A stretch of 64,000 bases of DNA, taken from the NCBI RefSeq assembly GCF_024168645.1, contig NZ_JALJWF010000001.1, forward strand, positions 5,025,501 through 5,089,500, given 5' to 3'. Position 1 is the stretch's first letter; each line of letters opens with the position of its first letter. The notes below the pieces were generated by a model that saw only the letters and a program-made list of their open reading frames with translations, ran no database searches and was not told the DNA's origin. The translations under genes were made by a program, and so were the position numbers. Shown here one piece after another: positions 55,044-63,955 of the stretch. The stretch is from Pseudomonas sp. GGS8 (lineage in GTDB: Bacteria > Pseudomonadota > Gammaproteobacteria > Pseudomonadales > Pseudomonadaceae).

Positions 55044-57485
55044 ATGAAGTTTGAAAAGATACTGGGACTGAAGGTTTTGAAGTTTACAGGTTTGCTCCCT
55101 TATGCAGTGGTAATAATGGCCACATCAGAGACCGCCTATTCGGGAAATCTTGCACCGGGAGACGTAGTAACCGTCTCCAGTGGTGCAACGCCTGAAGCGT
55201 GGTTTATCCCTAAAACGGCTACTCTAAACATTAACGGTGCCGGCGCGCTGAATATCGAGGTCGGTGGTGGAACACTCAACGGCGACACCGCTGCCACATC
55301 ACAGATAGATGCATCTTCAGGTGCCCTCATCAATCTGGCCCAATCCACGGTGACTAGCACAGGTTTTGATACCGCACTCGCATTGACTGACAGCTCGGCC
55401 ACTGTGATAGGCAGTACATTGACCAGTCAAGGCAGGGCAATGTCATTGGCTCGGGACCTGCAGACTCCTGTGGGATCAACCGCGACCGTAACCGGCAGTA
55501 CGTTGCGTGGAGGTATTTCAGGTGCAGCAGTGACTTCGCTCAGTACGTTGAACCTCGCCGATACCCGGGTGGAGGGAACGGATCCGGATGGTATCGGTCT
55601 GGAACTGTTCGGCGGCCACGCCAATGTCAGTGCCGACAGCCAGATTATCGGCGGGCTCAACGGCGTCATGTTCGGGGACGACACCGTACTGAATCCCGGC
55701 GATGTGATGGGACAGAGCCGGTTGATGGTGGACGGTTCAATCGTGCAAGGACTTACCGGCGCTGCGATCAGTGTCAATTTTGCTACTCCGGCCGGCCAGC
55801 CGGTCTTGATCGAAGTAAACAACGGTTCCAGCCTGATCGGAGGCAACGGCAATATCCTGGAGGTGATCGATGGCGCCGCTGCCCGATTCCAGGTCGACAA
55901 CAGCAAGCTGTTTGGCAACATCGAAGTCGCTGAGGGTGGACAAGCCAGCGTGCTGTTGCGAAACGCTGCAAGCCTTGACGGCAATCTGGTCAACGTTGAT
56001 TCGGTCACGCTCGATACGCAAAGCTCCCTGAATGGCAACATCCAAGGTTCCGGAGCTGGCGTGGTCACACTGGACAATAATGCGGTCTTACATGGTGCCG
56101 TCACTGGAGTCAGCAACATGTCGATCAGCCGTGGTGCAGAGTGGAACATGGTGGGTAGCAATGCTCTCACCAGTCTTGACATGCAGGGCGGCAGCGTACG
56201 CTTTGGTACGAATCAGGAGTTCACACGCCTGGATATCGCCACCCTGTCAGGCAGCGGTCAGTTCCTCTTGGATACGGATGTTGCCACCGGAAAAACCGAT
56301 TTTTTGAATGTCACGGAATCGGCATCGGGCAAGCATGAGTTGGTGGTGGCTGCTACCGCCAGCGAACCGGTCAGTGCCGCGCCGGTCAAAGTGGGCAATA
56401 TCGCTGCGGGGGATGCGCAGTTTTCCTTGAAAAACGGCCAGGTGGATGTCGGTGCTTTAGCTTACAAACTGGTGAAAGAAGGCGAAGGGCTGTTCCTGCA
56501 ACCTGATGCGACGAGTCCGAGCACAGGTTCAATAACAGCCATGGCAATTGCCGGCACCGCCCCCACAGTGATTTATTCTGAAATGACTACCCTCAATACT
56601 CGTCTCGGGGACCGCCGCATGGCCGGCACCCAGCCTCGAGCACGATCCGTTTCTGCCTTGGACTCGGATACTCAAGGCTCGACATCCGGTGTCTGGATAC
56701 GTACTTACGGAAATCAGTACAACGTCAAAAATGCATACGGTGATGGCTATAAACAAAATCAGACCGGGGCCTCCGTGGGGGTGGACACGCCACTGCCTGT
56801 GGGTAACGGCCAATGGCTGATCGGCGCTTTTGGTGGTTACAGCACCACTCGCCTGAATCTGACGCGTGGCAGCGCTGGCACGATCGACAGCGTTTATCTG
56901 GGTACTTACCTGACCTGGTATGACGAAGAGAGCGGGTATTACGTTGATACCGTCGCCAAGATCAACCGCTTCAATAACAAGGTTAAAGTCACGCTGAGTG
57001 ATGACACTCGTACAAAGGGTAACTTCGACAATGTGGGTTTGAGTGGTTCTGTCGAAGTCGGCAAGCACATCGCCTTGAACAAAGGCTATTTCATCGAGCC
57101 TTCTGCACAACTGGGTGTGGCAGCCGTGGGAGGTAAAACGTACCGTCTGGACAACGGATTGCATGTGGACAGCGATGAGACCCGCTCTCTGCTCGGCAAG
57201 GTCGGCCTGACGGTTGGCCGTGAACTGGTTTTGGACAATGGCAGCAAGCTTCAACCGCGACTGCATGCCGCCGTCAGCCATGAGTTCGTCAACAGCAACC
57301 GTGTCAGTGTGAACGACACAGACTTCAACAATGATTTGTCCAGCACCAGCCTGGACTTGACCGGCGGACTGAACTGGATACCCGCAAACAATAAATGGCA
57401 GGTGTATGCCGAGGTCGGAACCAGTCGTGGCACCAAAGTTGACCAGGAGCTGGGGGGGAGTGTGGGGTTGAGTTTTAACTTTTAG
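55044..57485 (+). CDS. Autotransporter with pertactin-like passenger and beta-barrel translocator
   Basis: This 813-residue type Va secreted protein has a long signal peptide (residues 1-33, containing FTGLLPYAVVIMATSETAYS). The passenger covers about residues 35-540 and is made of short Gly/Ser/Asn-rich beta-helix turns such as SSATVIGSTLTSQGRAMSLA and VSADSQIIGGLNGVMFGDD. A linker follows, and then a 12-strand autotransporter barrel from about residue 550 (SGVWIRTYGNQYNVKNAYG) to the terminal SVGLSFNF with the final Phe needed for outer-membrane assembly. No protease or lipase motif is seen in the passenger, so an adhesin or aggregation role is likeliest. The ATG at 55044 is chosen because it gives the signal peptide. 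Confidence 0.9.
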   Translation: MKFEKILGLKVLKFTGLLPYAVVIMATSETAYSGNLAPGDVVTVSSGATPEAWFIPKTATLNINGAGALNIEVGGGTLNGDTAATSQIDASSGALINLAQSTVTSTGFDTALALTDSSATVIGSTLTSQGRAMSLARDLQTPVGSTATVTGSTLRGGISGAAVTSLSTLNLADTRVEGTDPDGIGLELFGGHANVSADSQIIGGLNGVMFGDDTVLNPGDVMGQSRLMVDGSIVQGLTGAAISVNFATPAGQPVLIEVNNGSSLIGGNGNILEVIDGAAARFQVDNSKLFGNIEVAEGGQASVLLRNAASLDGNLVNVDSVTLDTQSSLNGNIQGSGAGVVTLDNNAVLHGAVTGVSNMSISRGAEWNMVGSNALTSLDMQGGSVRFGTNQEFTRLDIATLSGSGQFLLDTDVATGKTDFLNVTESASGKHELVVAATASEPVSAAPVKVGNIAAGDAQFSLKNGQVDVGALAYKLVKEGEGLFLQPDATSPSTGSITAMAIAGTAPTVIYSEMTTLNTRLGDRRMAGTQPRARSVSALDSDTQGSTSGVWIRTYGNQYNVKNAYGDGYKQNQTGASVGVDTPLPVGNGQWLIGAFGGYSTTRLNLTRGSAGTIDSVYLGTYLTWYDEESGYYVDTVAKINRFNNKVKVTLSDDTRTKGNFDNVGLSGSVEVGKHIALNKGYFIEPSAQLGVAAVGGKTYRLDNGLHVDSDETRSLLGKVGLTVGRELVLDNGSKLQPRLHAAVSHEFVNSNRVSVNDTDFNNDLSSTSLDLTGGLNWIPANNKWQVYAEVGTSRGTKVDQELGGSVGLSFNF

Positions 57486-57500
57486 GTAGAATGATGGCAT

Positions 57501-57530
57501 AGAAAAGGAAGCTTAAAAGCTTCCTTTTCT
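57501..57530. terminator. Bidirectional terminator
   Basis: AGAAAAGGAAGCTT-AA-AAGCTTCCTTTTCT is a perfect 14-base-pair stem with A and T tracts. It separates the convergent autotransporter and small beta-rich genes. Confidence 0.9.
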
Positions 57531-57549
57531 ATTACGTGCAGTTGGCGAT

Positions 57550-58047
57550 TTATTTTCGGCTCCGGCTCATATTGACGTTAACAAGAAATTCTCCTTTGAT
57601 CGGAAACAGACTGTTGCCATCTGACCCGCCATGATCAAACAAAGCGCTCCACATCGCGGTCAGGGTTTGTTCGATTTCATCATATTGAAACGTGATGCTA
57701 CCGCTCTCTGCTACGTGTAAATCACCGTTCACAGGATTTGAGTTGTAGGTCACTCTGACATCTTCGATATCTTTGGATATTGAAGATGTTCCCGTTCCAG
57801 GTCTTGTGAAAAAAACAAATTCGATCGTTTGGGTCATGCCATTTTCAGTGTGTCCAGCTCTTAACCAGTAATGCTGGCCGTCGGGGAAATCCTTCAGCTC
57901 GATTGAAGGGATAGAGGTAGAGCGAAACTCCTTGAATGCGGGGATTTTGACGTGTTTGAAATTTGGATCGGAATCGCCATTGATGGTGGCGGACAAGTAC
58001 GCTTGTGCTGAAAAAGTTGTCGCGTAGGCCCGGGCTGCGAAGCTCAT
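57550..58047 (-). CDS. Small uncharacterised beta-rich protein
   Basis: This 165-residue protein starts MSFAARAYATTFSAQAYLSA and has no clear signal peptide cleavage or known motif. The body is beta-rich (SIELKDFPDGQHYWLRAGHTE, TIEFVFFTRPGTGTSSISKD and GSITFQYDEIEQTLTAMW), ending LVNVNMSRSRK. It is lower in GC than the flanking housekeeping genes, as are its neighbours. GGAG eight bases before the ATG at 58047 decides the start. The palindrome 97 bases upstream nearly equals the one before the first gene of the cluster, which links their regulation. Function unknown. Confidence 0.72.
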   Translation of the reverse strand: MSFAARAYATTFSAQAYLSATINGDSDPNFKHVKIPAFKEFRSTSIPSIELKDFPDGQHYWLRAGHTENGMTQTIEFVFFTRPGTGTSSISKDIEDVRVTYNSNPVNGDLHVAESGSITFQYDEIEQTLTAMWSALFDHGGSDGNSLFPIKGEFLVNVNMSRSRK

Positions 58048-58143
58048 GAGTTTATCTCCATACATGATAGTTAGAGGCATCCAAAGACTGAGCAGTCCTA
58101 ATCCTGGATAAGATATAAAAGCCCAAGAGCGCCTGGCTGTAAA

Positions 58144-58159
58144 CTGTCAGAGTTAACAG
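58144..58159. promoter_or_regulatory. Palindromic site at the right end of the beta-rich protein cluster
   Basis: CTGTCAGAGTTAACAG is the core of a longer perfect inverted repeat, CTGTAAACTGT-N8-ACAGTTTACAG (58137-58166). It lies 97 bases before the small beta-rich gene and matches the left-end site at 14 of 16 positions. Confidence 0.6.
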
Positions 58160-58233
58160 TTTACAGGTGGTGTTTTTTGTGCGCCCTTTAGTGCGGCGCA
58201 GCGCACTTCTGTGGTGGTGTTTTTACACACCTG

Positions 58234-58509
58234 TCAACTGGGGATAAAATTTAACCAGGCAGACACCAACAAGAGCAGTCCCATGAGTTGTTTAAGTCGT
58301 TGTTGCTTTGTTGGAGAAATACCTAGCTCGGCGTGCTCTGGTGTTTTGTTCGTCGGCAATTGAATTGCTGGACGCCTTGTTCGGTTACGCCCCACCAGAT
58401 AGCTATCATGCCAGTGCGGGTCGTAGGCATGGCCTTCGAAATGCGCTCGCAAGGTCTTGACGCCGGTGTCGGCGTCCCGGGCTAGGTCGATTCGGTTGTG
58501 AGGGGACAT
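58234..58509 (-). pseudogene. AraC-family regulator remnant, frameshifted and truncated
   Basis: The first 40 residues, RIDLARDADTGVKTLRAHFE and then GHAYDPHWHDSYLVG, match the cupin-like N-terminus of pseudomonad AraC regulators. After LVG the family sequence VTEQGVQQFNCRR continues in the next frame, so one extra G in GGGG (near 58387) shifted the frame; that frame soon meets a stop. The rest of the AraC gene, including the DNA-binding domain, is gone. The final part of the open frame, LKQLMGLLLLVSAWLNF, looks like the last helix of a membrane transporter, which suggests that a deletion joined two genes. It is not expected to function. Confidence 0.75.
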
Positions 58510-58585
58510 GCTGCGCCTGTAAAACGGATTGCAGGCTTATTTAACGCCAGCGTTGAGGTCGAAGACTAGAACGTTTGTGCACGCA

Positions 58586-59227
58586 TCAGTTGAACAGTCC
58601 CGCCGCAATATTGATTGAAAACCCGAGAATCGCTGTGTTGAACAGAAAACTAATCAGCGATTGCGCCAGCACGATTTTGCGAATGCCCCGTGTCGCCACG
58701 CTGACATCCGAGGTCTGCACTGCCACGCCGATGGTGAAGGAGAAATACAGGAAGTCCCAATAGTTAGGGGTTTCCAGGCCTTCAGCGAAGCGCAGCGCCA
58801 GGTCTTTGCCGTCCCAGGTGTAGAACAGGCGGGCGTAGTGCACGCTGAAAATCACGCCGATTAGTAGCCACGAACCGATGACCGTCAACGCGGTGAAGCC
58901 GTAATGCAGCAGCTTGCGACTGGTTTCCAGGTCCTTGCTGCCGGCCAGTTCGAAGGTGATGGTCGCGAGGCTGGCAATCGCCGCAATGCACACAACGAAC
59001 AGCACCAATCCGGCGTTTTCATCTTCGATCTCGGCAATGCGCTTTACGTCCGGGGCTTTGGCGCGTGTGGCGAGCCAAACCATCAGGATCAGGTACGTCC
59101 AGACCCCGACGTTCCAGCCGATGAGGATTTTACTGATGATCGAACTGGCCGGAGCCAGAATGCCTGCCGCGATGCCAAGGGTGGCGGCGGCGGACAGGCG
59201 AGGGTGGGTGCGGGCGAGTAGGGGCAT
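58586..59227 (-). CDS. DUF1345 family membrane protein
   Basis: This 213-residue inner-membrane protein has five predicted helices and belongs to the DUF1345 family. Signatures are [20 protein letters not shown] near residues 35-55, [21 protein letters not shown] near 105, read in part, and the [19 protein letters not shown] segment near 165, which resembles the pore-like loop of small ion channels. Function is not established. It stands alone, with a REPIN between it and the RND genes. Confidence 0.85.
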   Translation of the reverse strand: MPLLARTHPRLSAAATLGIAAGILAPASSIISKILIGWNVGVWTYLILMVWLATRAKAPDVKRIAEIEDENAGLVLFVVCIAAIASLATITFELAGSKDLETSRKLLHYGFTALTVIGSWLLIGVIFSVHYARLFYTWDGKDLALRFAEGLETPNYWDFLYFSFTIGVAVQTSDVSVATRGIRKIVLAQSLISFLFNTAILGFSINIAAGLFN

Positions 59228-59301
59228 GGAGGCTCGATGCGTTAGGACTTTGCAAACACCTTAGCCCAGCGCAGTCCGTTGTGACCATAACGATAACCCC
59301 C

Positions 59302-59394
59302 TGTAGGAGCGAGGCTTGCCCGCGAAGGCGGTGTGTCAGTCAACATTTATGTTGAATGTTATGGCCCTTTCGCGGGCAAGCCTAGCTCCTACAC
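59302..59394. repeat. REPIN (TGTAGGAGCGAGGCTTGCCCGCGAA family)
   Basis: Arms TGTAGGAGCGAGGCTTGCCC and GGGCAAGCCTAGCTCCTACA are inverted around a central CAACATTTATGTTG palindrome. It lies just past the RND permease stop and may stop transcription into the DUF1345 gene. Confidence 0.85.
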
Positions 59395-59410
59395 GGGAGT
59401 GTGTCGCTAG

Positions 59411-62400
59411 TTAGGTTTTCTTATGGCGCTTGCGCACGAGTTTCATCACCACCACAAAAAACACCGGCACAAACACCACCGCCAACGTCGCCGTGATCAT
59501 TCCGCCGATTACCCCGGTGCCGATCGCTTGCTGGCTTGCCGAACTGGCCCCGGTAGCAATCGCCAACGGCACCACGCCGAGAATAAACGCCAGCGAGGTC
59601 ATCACAATCGGGCGCAACCGCAGGCGCGCCGCTTGCAGCGTGGCATCGATCAAGTCATGACCTTCGTCATACAGGCTTTTGGCAAACTCGATGATCAGGA
59701 TCGCGTTCTTCGCCGACAGGCCAATGATGGTGATCAGCCCGACCTTGAAGAACACGTCATTGGGCATTCCGCGCAATGTCACGGCCAGTACGGCGCCGAG
59801 CACACCCAGCGGCACCACCAGCAACACCGAGGTCGGAATAGACCAACTCTCATACAGCGCCGCCAGGCACAGGAACACGATCAGCAGCGACAGCCCGAGC
59901 AGCATCGGTGCCTGGCTGCCGGACAAACGTTCCTGCAGCGACAACCCGGTCCATTCCTGACCCAACCCCGCCGGGCCTTGCGCCACCAGCCGCTCGATTT
60001 CCGCCATGGCTTCGCCGGTGCTGTAACCCGGTGCCGGTTCACCGGAAATGCTGATGGCCGGGTAGCCGTTGTAGCGAGTCAACTGCGCCGGGCCCTGGGT
60101 CCAGTTGGCCCGGACGAAGGCCGACAACGGCACCATTTTTTCAGCGTTGTTGCGCACGTGAATCTTCAGCAGATCGGCGACCTGGCTGCGTTGATCGCCT
60201 TCAGCCTGGACCACCACTCGCTGCATCCGCCCCTGATTGGGGAAGTCGTTGATGTAGGCCGAACCGACCGCCGTGGACAGCACATTACCAATGTCGGAAA
60301 AGGACACGCCCAGCGCGTTGGCTTGTTTGCGGTCGACTTCCAGCTGCACTTGCGGCGCTTCGGCCAGCGCGCTTTCGCGCACGTTCATCAGGATCGGGCT
60401 TTTTTCGGCGGCGGCCAGCAACTGGCTGCGCGCCTGCATCAGCGTGGCATGGCCGAGGCCGCCACGGTCCTGCAAGCGGAACTCGAAACCGCTGGAGGTG
60501 CCGAGACCATCAACCGGCGGTGGCAGCACCGAGAAAGCCATGGCATCCTTGATCTGGCTCAGTGCGATGTTGGCGCGATCGGCGATGGAACTTGCCGAGT
60601 CGTCGCTGCCCCGATCCGACCAGTCCTTGAGCGTGGTGAATGCCAGCGCGGCGTTCTGCCCGCTACCGGAAAAACTGAAGCCGAGAATCACCGTGCTGTC
60701 GCCGACACCTGGCTCGGTGGCGTTGTGCGCTTCGATTTGCTCGACCACCTGCACCGTGCGGTTCTTGCTCGCGCCCGGTGGCAGTTGAATGTCGGTGATG
60801 GTGTAACCCTGATCTTCAACCGGCAGGAACGAGGAGGGCAGGCGACTGAAACACAACCCCAGACCGATCAACAGTACGCCGTAGATCAGCAGATAACGCC
60901 CCGTGCGTTTCAGCGCATAGGCGACCCAGCCCTGATAGCGCTCGGTCAATTGTTCGAAGCGCCGGTTGAACCCACCGAAGAAGCCGCCCTTGGCATGATG
61001 CTCGCCCTTGGCAATCGGCTTCAACAGCGTCGCACACAGGGCCGGGGTCAAGGTCAGGGCGAGGAATGCCGAGAACAGGATCGACGTGGCCATGGACAGC
61101 GAGAACTGTTGGTAAATCACCCCGACCGAGCCCTGCATGAACGCCATCGGAATGAACACCGCCACCAGCACCAGGGTGATGCCGATGATCGCTCCGGTGA
61201 TTTGCTTCATCGCCTTGCGCGTCGCTTCCTTGGGCGACAGGCCTTCGGTGGCCATGATTCGCTCGACGTTCTCTACCACCACAATCGCGTCGTCCACCAG
61301 AATGCCGATGGCCAACACCATGCCGAACATGGTCAGCACGTTGATCGAAAAACCCAGCGCGAGCATGGTCGCAAACGTGCCCATCAATGCCACTGGCACC
61401 ACCAGCGTCGGGATCAGCGTGTAGCGGATGTTCTGCAGGAACAGGAACATCACCGCAAACACCAGCACCATCGCCTCGCCAAGGGTGTAGACCACTTTGG
61501 TGATCGAGACTTTAACGAAGGGCGAGGTGTCGTACGGGATCTTGTATTCGACACCGGCCGGGAAATAGCGCGCCAGTTCGTCCATTTTCGCCCGCACCCG
61601 CGTTGCGGTGCTCAGGGCATTGGCGCCCGGCGACAGTTGCACGCTGACGGCGGTGGACGGCTTGCCGTTCAGGCGTGTGGAGAACTGATATTCCTGGCTG
61701 CCGATTTCGACCCGCGCCACATCACGGATGCGCACGGTGGAGCCGTCAGGATTGGCCTTGAGCACGATGTCGGCGAATTCTTCAGGCGTGGACAACTGGC
61801 CTTTGACCAAAATGGTCGCGGTGATTTCCTGAGTGGTGCGCGTCGGCAAATCGCCGATGCTGCCTGCGGAAACCTGTGCATTCTGCGCAACGATAGCGGC
61901 GTTGACGTCAGCCGGGGTCAGGTTGAAGCCGATCAGCTTCTGCGGGTCGATCCAGATCCGCATCGCCCGTTCGGCGCCGTACAACTGAGCCTTGCCGACG
62001 CCGTCCAGCCGCTTGATCTCGTTCATCACGTTGCGCGCCAGGTAATCGCTGAGCGCCACATCGTCGAGCTTGCCGTCGCTGGAGGTGAGGGTGATCAGCA
62101 GCAGGAAACCGGCAGAGACTTTCTCCACCTGCAAACCCTGCTGGGTGACTGCCTGAGGCAGGCGCGACTCCACCACCTTGAGGCGGTTTTGCACATCGAC
62201 CTGGGCCATTTCCGGATCGGTGCCTGGCTGGAACGTCGCGGTGATGGTGGCACTGCCGAGGCTGCTCTGGGATTCGAAGTACAGCAGATGGTCGGCGCCG
62301 TTGAGTTCTCCCTCGATCAGGCTGACCACGCTTTCGTCCACGGTTTGCGCCGAAGCACCGGGGTAGGTGGCGTAGATTTCGACTTTCGGCGGCGCAACGT

Positions 62401-62509
62401 TCGGGTACTGCGCCACCGGTAATTGCCCAATGGCCAACGCACCGGCCAGCAGGATGAACAAGGCAACCACCCAGGCGAATACCGGGCGGTCGATAAAGAA
62501 CTGCGGCAT
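59411..62509 (-). CDS. RND efflux permease, HAE1 family (MexQ/MexD-like)
   Basis: This 1032-residue inner-membrane proton-drug antiporter has 12 helices and two large periplasmic loops. The proton relay is intact: paired aspartates in GILVDDAIVVVENVERI near residue 407 and Lys in GLSAKNAILIIEFAK near 940. The N-terminus MPQFFIDRPVFAWVVALF and the EGELNGADHLLYFES segment resemble MexQ and, less closely, MexD. It is co-transcribed with the adaptor 14 bases upstream. No outer-membrane channel gene follows, so it probably borrows a TolC/OprM-type channel from elsewhere. Substrates unknown. Confidence 0.95.
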   Translation of the reverse strand: MPQFFIDRPVFAWVVALFILLAGALAIGQLPVAQYPNVAPPKVEIYATYPGASAQTVDESVVSLIEGELNGADHLLYFESQSSLGSATITATFQPGTDPEMAQVDVQNRLKVVESRLPQAVTQQGLQVEKVSAGFLLLITLTSSDGKLDDVALSDYLARNVMNEIKRLDGVGKAQLYGAERAMRIWIDPQKLIGFNLTPADVNAAIVAQNAQVSAGSIGDLPTRTTQEITATILVKGQLSTPEEFADIVLKANPDGSTVRIRDVARVEIGSQEYQFSTRLNGKPSTAVSVQLSPGANALSTATRVRAKMDELARYFPAGVEYKIPYDTSPFVKVSITKVVYTLGEAMVLVFAVMFLFLQNIRYTLIPTLVVPVALMGTFATMLALGFSINVLTMFGMVLAIGILVDDAIVVVENVERIMATEGLSPKEATRKAMKQITGAIIGITLVLVAVFIPMAFMQGSVGVIYQQFSLSMATSILFSAFLALTLTPALCATLLKPIAKGEHHAKGGFFGGFNRRFEQLTERYQGWVAYALKRTGRYLLIYGVLLIGLGLCFSRLPSSFLPVEDQGYTITDIQLPPGASKNRTVQVVEQIEAHNATEPGVGDSTVILGFSFSGSGQNAALAFTTLKDWSDRGSDDSASSIADRANIALSQIKDAMAFSVLPPPVDGLGTSSGFEFRLQDRGGLGHATLMQARSQLLAAAEKSPILMNVRESALAEAPQVQLEVDRKQANALGVSFSDIGNVLSTAVGSAYINDFPNQGRMQRVVVQAEGDQRSQVADLLKIHVRNNAEKMVPLSAFVRANWTQGPAQLTRYNGYPAISISGEPAPGYSTGEAMAEIERLVAQGPAGLGQEWTGLSLQERLSGSQAPMLLGLSLLIVFLCLAALYESWSIPTSVLLVVPLGVLGAVLAVTLRGMPNDVFFKVGLITIIGLSAKNAILIIEFAKSLYDEGHDLIDATLQAARLRLRPIVMTSLAFILGVVPLAIATGASSASQQAIGTGVIGGMITATLAVVFVPVFFVVVMKLVRKRHKKT

Positions 62510-62523
62510 AAAAAGCGTCCTGC

Positions 62524-63681
62524 TTACTGACCAGAAACCTGGGCAAGTGGAAGAGGGGTGTTGTCGATCTGGACTTTTTCACCGGGGCGCGCGTGTTGCA
62601 GGCCTTCCGTGACGATGCGGTCGCCGGGCTTGAGGCCGCCGGTGACGATCCAGCGATCGTTCTGCACCGCGCCCAACTCGACGGGTTGTTGGGCGACTCG
62701 TTGTTCGGCGTCAAGCAACAGCACTTGTGCAATGCCGGCGCTGTCACGCTGGATGGCCCGTTGTGGCACGCTGATGCCTTGCTGATTGAACGCTTGCTCC
62801 AGACGCACGCGAACGAAGCTGCCCGGCAGCAGGTCGAGGTCCGGGTTGGGGAACTCGCTGCGCAGAATGATCTGACCGGTGCCCGGGTCGACGCTGATGT
62901 CAGTGAACAACAACTTGCCGGGCAACGGATAAAGGCTGCCGTCGTCCTGGATCAGCGTGGCTTTGGCCTGACCTTGGCCCACTTCCTTTAGCTGGCCAGA
63001 GCGGAAGGCCCGGCGCAGGTCGTTGAGCTCACGGGTCGACTGCGTCAGGTCAGCGTGGATCGGGTTCAACTGTTGAATCAGTGCCAGCGGCGTGGTTTCG
63101 TTCTGCCCCACCAGCGCGCCTTCAGTCACCAGCGCGCGACCGATGCGCCCGGAAATCGGCGCGGTGACGGTGGCATAACCCAGGTTCAGTTTCGCCCGCT
63201 CCACTGCGGCTTTGTTGGCGGCGACATCGGCGGCGGTCTGCCGCGCATTGGCGCGGGCGTTGTCGTAATCCTGTGCACTAATGGCATTACCTTCGATCAA
63301 CTGAGCGTAACGCTGCTCCTGTAGCCTGGCCTGGAACGCGTTGGCCTCGGCCTTGCGCAGCGCGGCTTCGGCGCTGTCCAGGTCGGCCTTGAACGGCGCC
63401 GGGTCGATACGGAACAGAACGTCGCCTTTTTTCACGTCGCTGCCTTCGCGAAAGACCCGCTGCAACACCACGCCGGCGACCCGAGCGCGCACTTCGGCAA
63501 TCCGTGGCGCGGCAATCCGCCCGCTCAGTTCGCTGCTGATCGACAGAGGGCGCGCTTCGATGGTTTCGATGCGCACCGTGGCCAGCGGTGCTTGTTCTTC
63601 GGCGGTCGAAGACTGGTCACAAGCACTCAGTGTCAACGCCAGGGCAATCAGGCTGAGTGTGGCAAGCAGGTTCTTTGACAT
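62524..63681 (-). CDS. RND efflux periplasmic adaptor (membrane fusion lipoprotein)
   Basis: This 385-residue adaptor links the RND permease to an outer-membrane channel. It has a lipoprotein signal with lipobox LTLSAC (Cys 21), a barrel-sandwich domain (SELSGRIAAPRIAEVRARVAG and TAPISGRIGRALVTEG, each read in part), an alpha-hairpin at residues 95-165 rich in Ala, Glu and Gln, and a beta-barrel starting DLLPGSFVRVRLEQ. The ATG at 63681 fits the signal. It is the first gene of the pair. No regulator gene is seen within the remaining 319 bases. Confidence 0.94.
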   Translation of the reverse strand: MSKNLLATLSLIALALTLSACDQSSTAEEQAPLATVRIETIEARPLSISSELSGRIAAPRIAEVRARVAGVVLQRVFREGSDVKKGDVLFRIDPAPFKADLDSAEAALRKAEANAFQARLQEQRYAQLIEGNAISAQDYDNARANARQTAADVAANKAAVERAKLNLGYATVTAPISGRIGRALVTEGALVGQNETTPLALIQQLNPIHADLTQSTRELNDLRRAFRSGQLKEVGQGQAKATLIQDDGSLYPLPGKLLFTDISVDPGTGQIILRSEFPNPDLDLLPGSFVRVRLEQAFNQQGISVPQRAIQRDSAGIAQVLLLDAEQRVAQQPVELGAVQNDRWIVTGGLKPGDRIVTEGLQHARPGEKVQIDNTPLPLAQVSGQ

Positions 63682-63838
63682 GGAAATACCCCAATAATGA
63701 CTGCCCGCATCCTACGGGGAGTCGACGAGAGTAGCGGTGAAGCTTTGTTGGTGCTGTGTGAAATTGTGTAAGGGTTTTGCTCGCGTATGCGTGAGGGCGT
63801 ATATCCTTCGCAGCTTGAAACTTTTTGCGCCGGTTATG

Positions 63839-63955
63839 CCGCCATCGCGGGCAAGTCGGATCGCCGCACCGCCGCTCCCACAGGGATTTGATACGGACAC
63901 AGATTTTGTGTACACCACCGACCACTGTGGGAGCGGGCTTGCCCGCGATAGCGGT
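63839..63955. repeat. REPIN (GTGGGAGCGGGCTTGCCCGCGA family) with an interrupted left arm
   Basis: Left arm begins CCATCGCGGGCAAG and is interrupted by CGGATCGCCGCACCGCCG before resuming CTCCCACAG; the right arm CTGTGGGAGCGGGCTTGCCC is intact. It lies in the 319-base stretch upstream of the adaptor, in which I see no complete gene. Confidence 0.8.

Noticed and set aside
59423..62422. Plus-strand open frame of 999 codons opposite the RND permease
   Set aside because: It is rich in His, Arg and Gln with no domain order, typical of an antisense shadow. The minus-strand permease is unmistakable.
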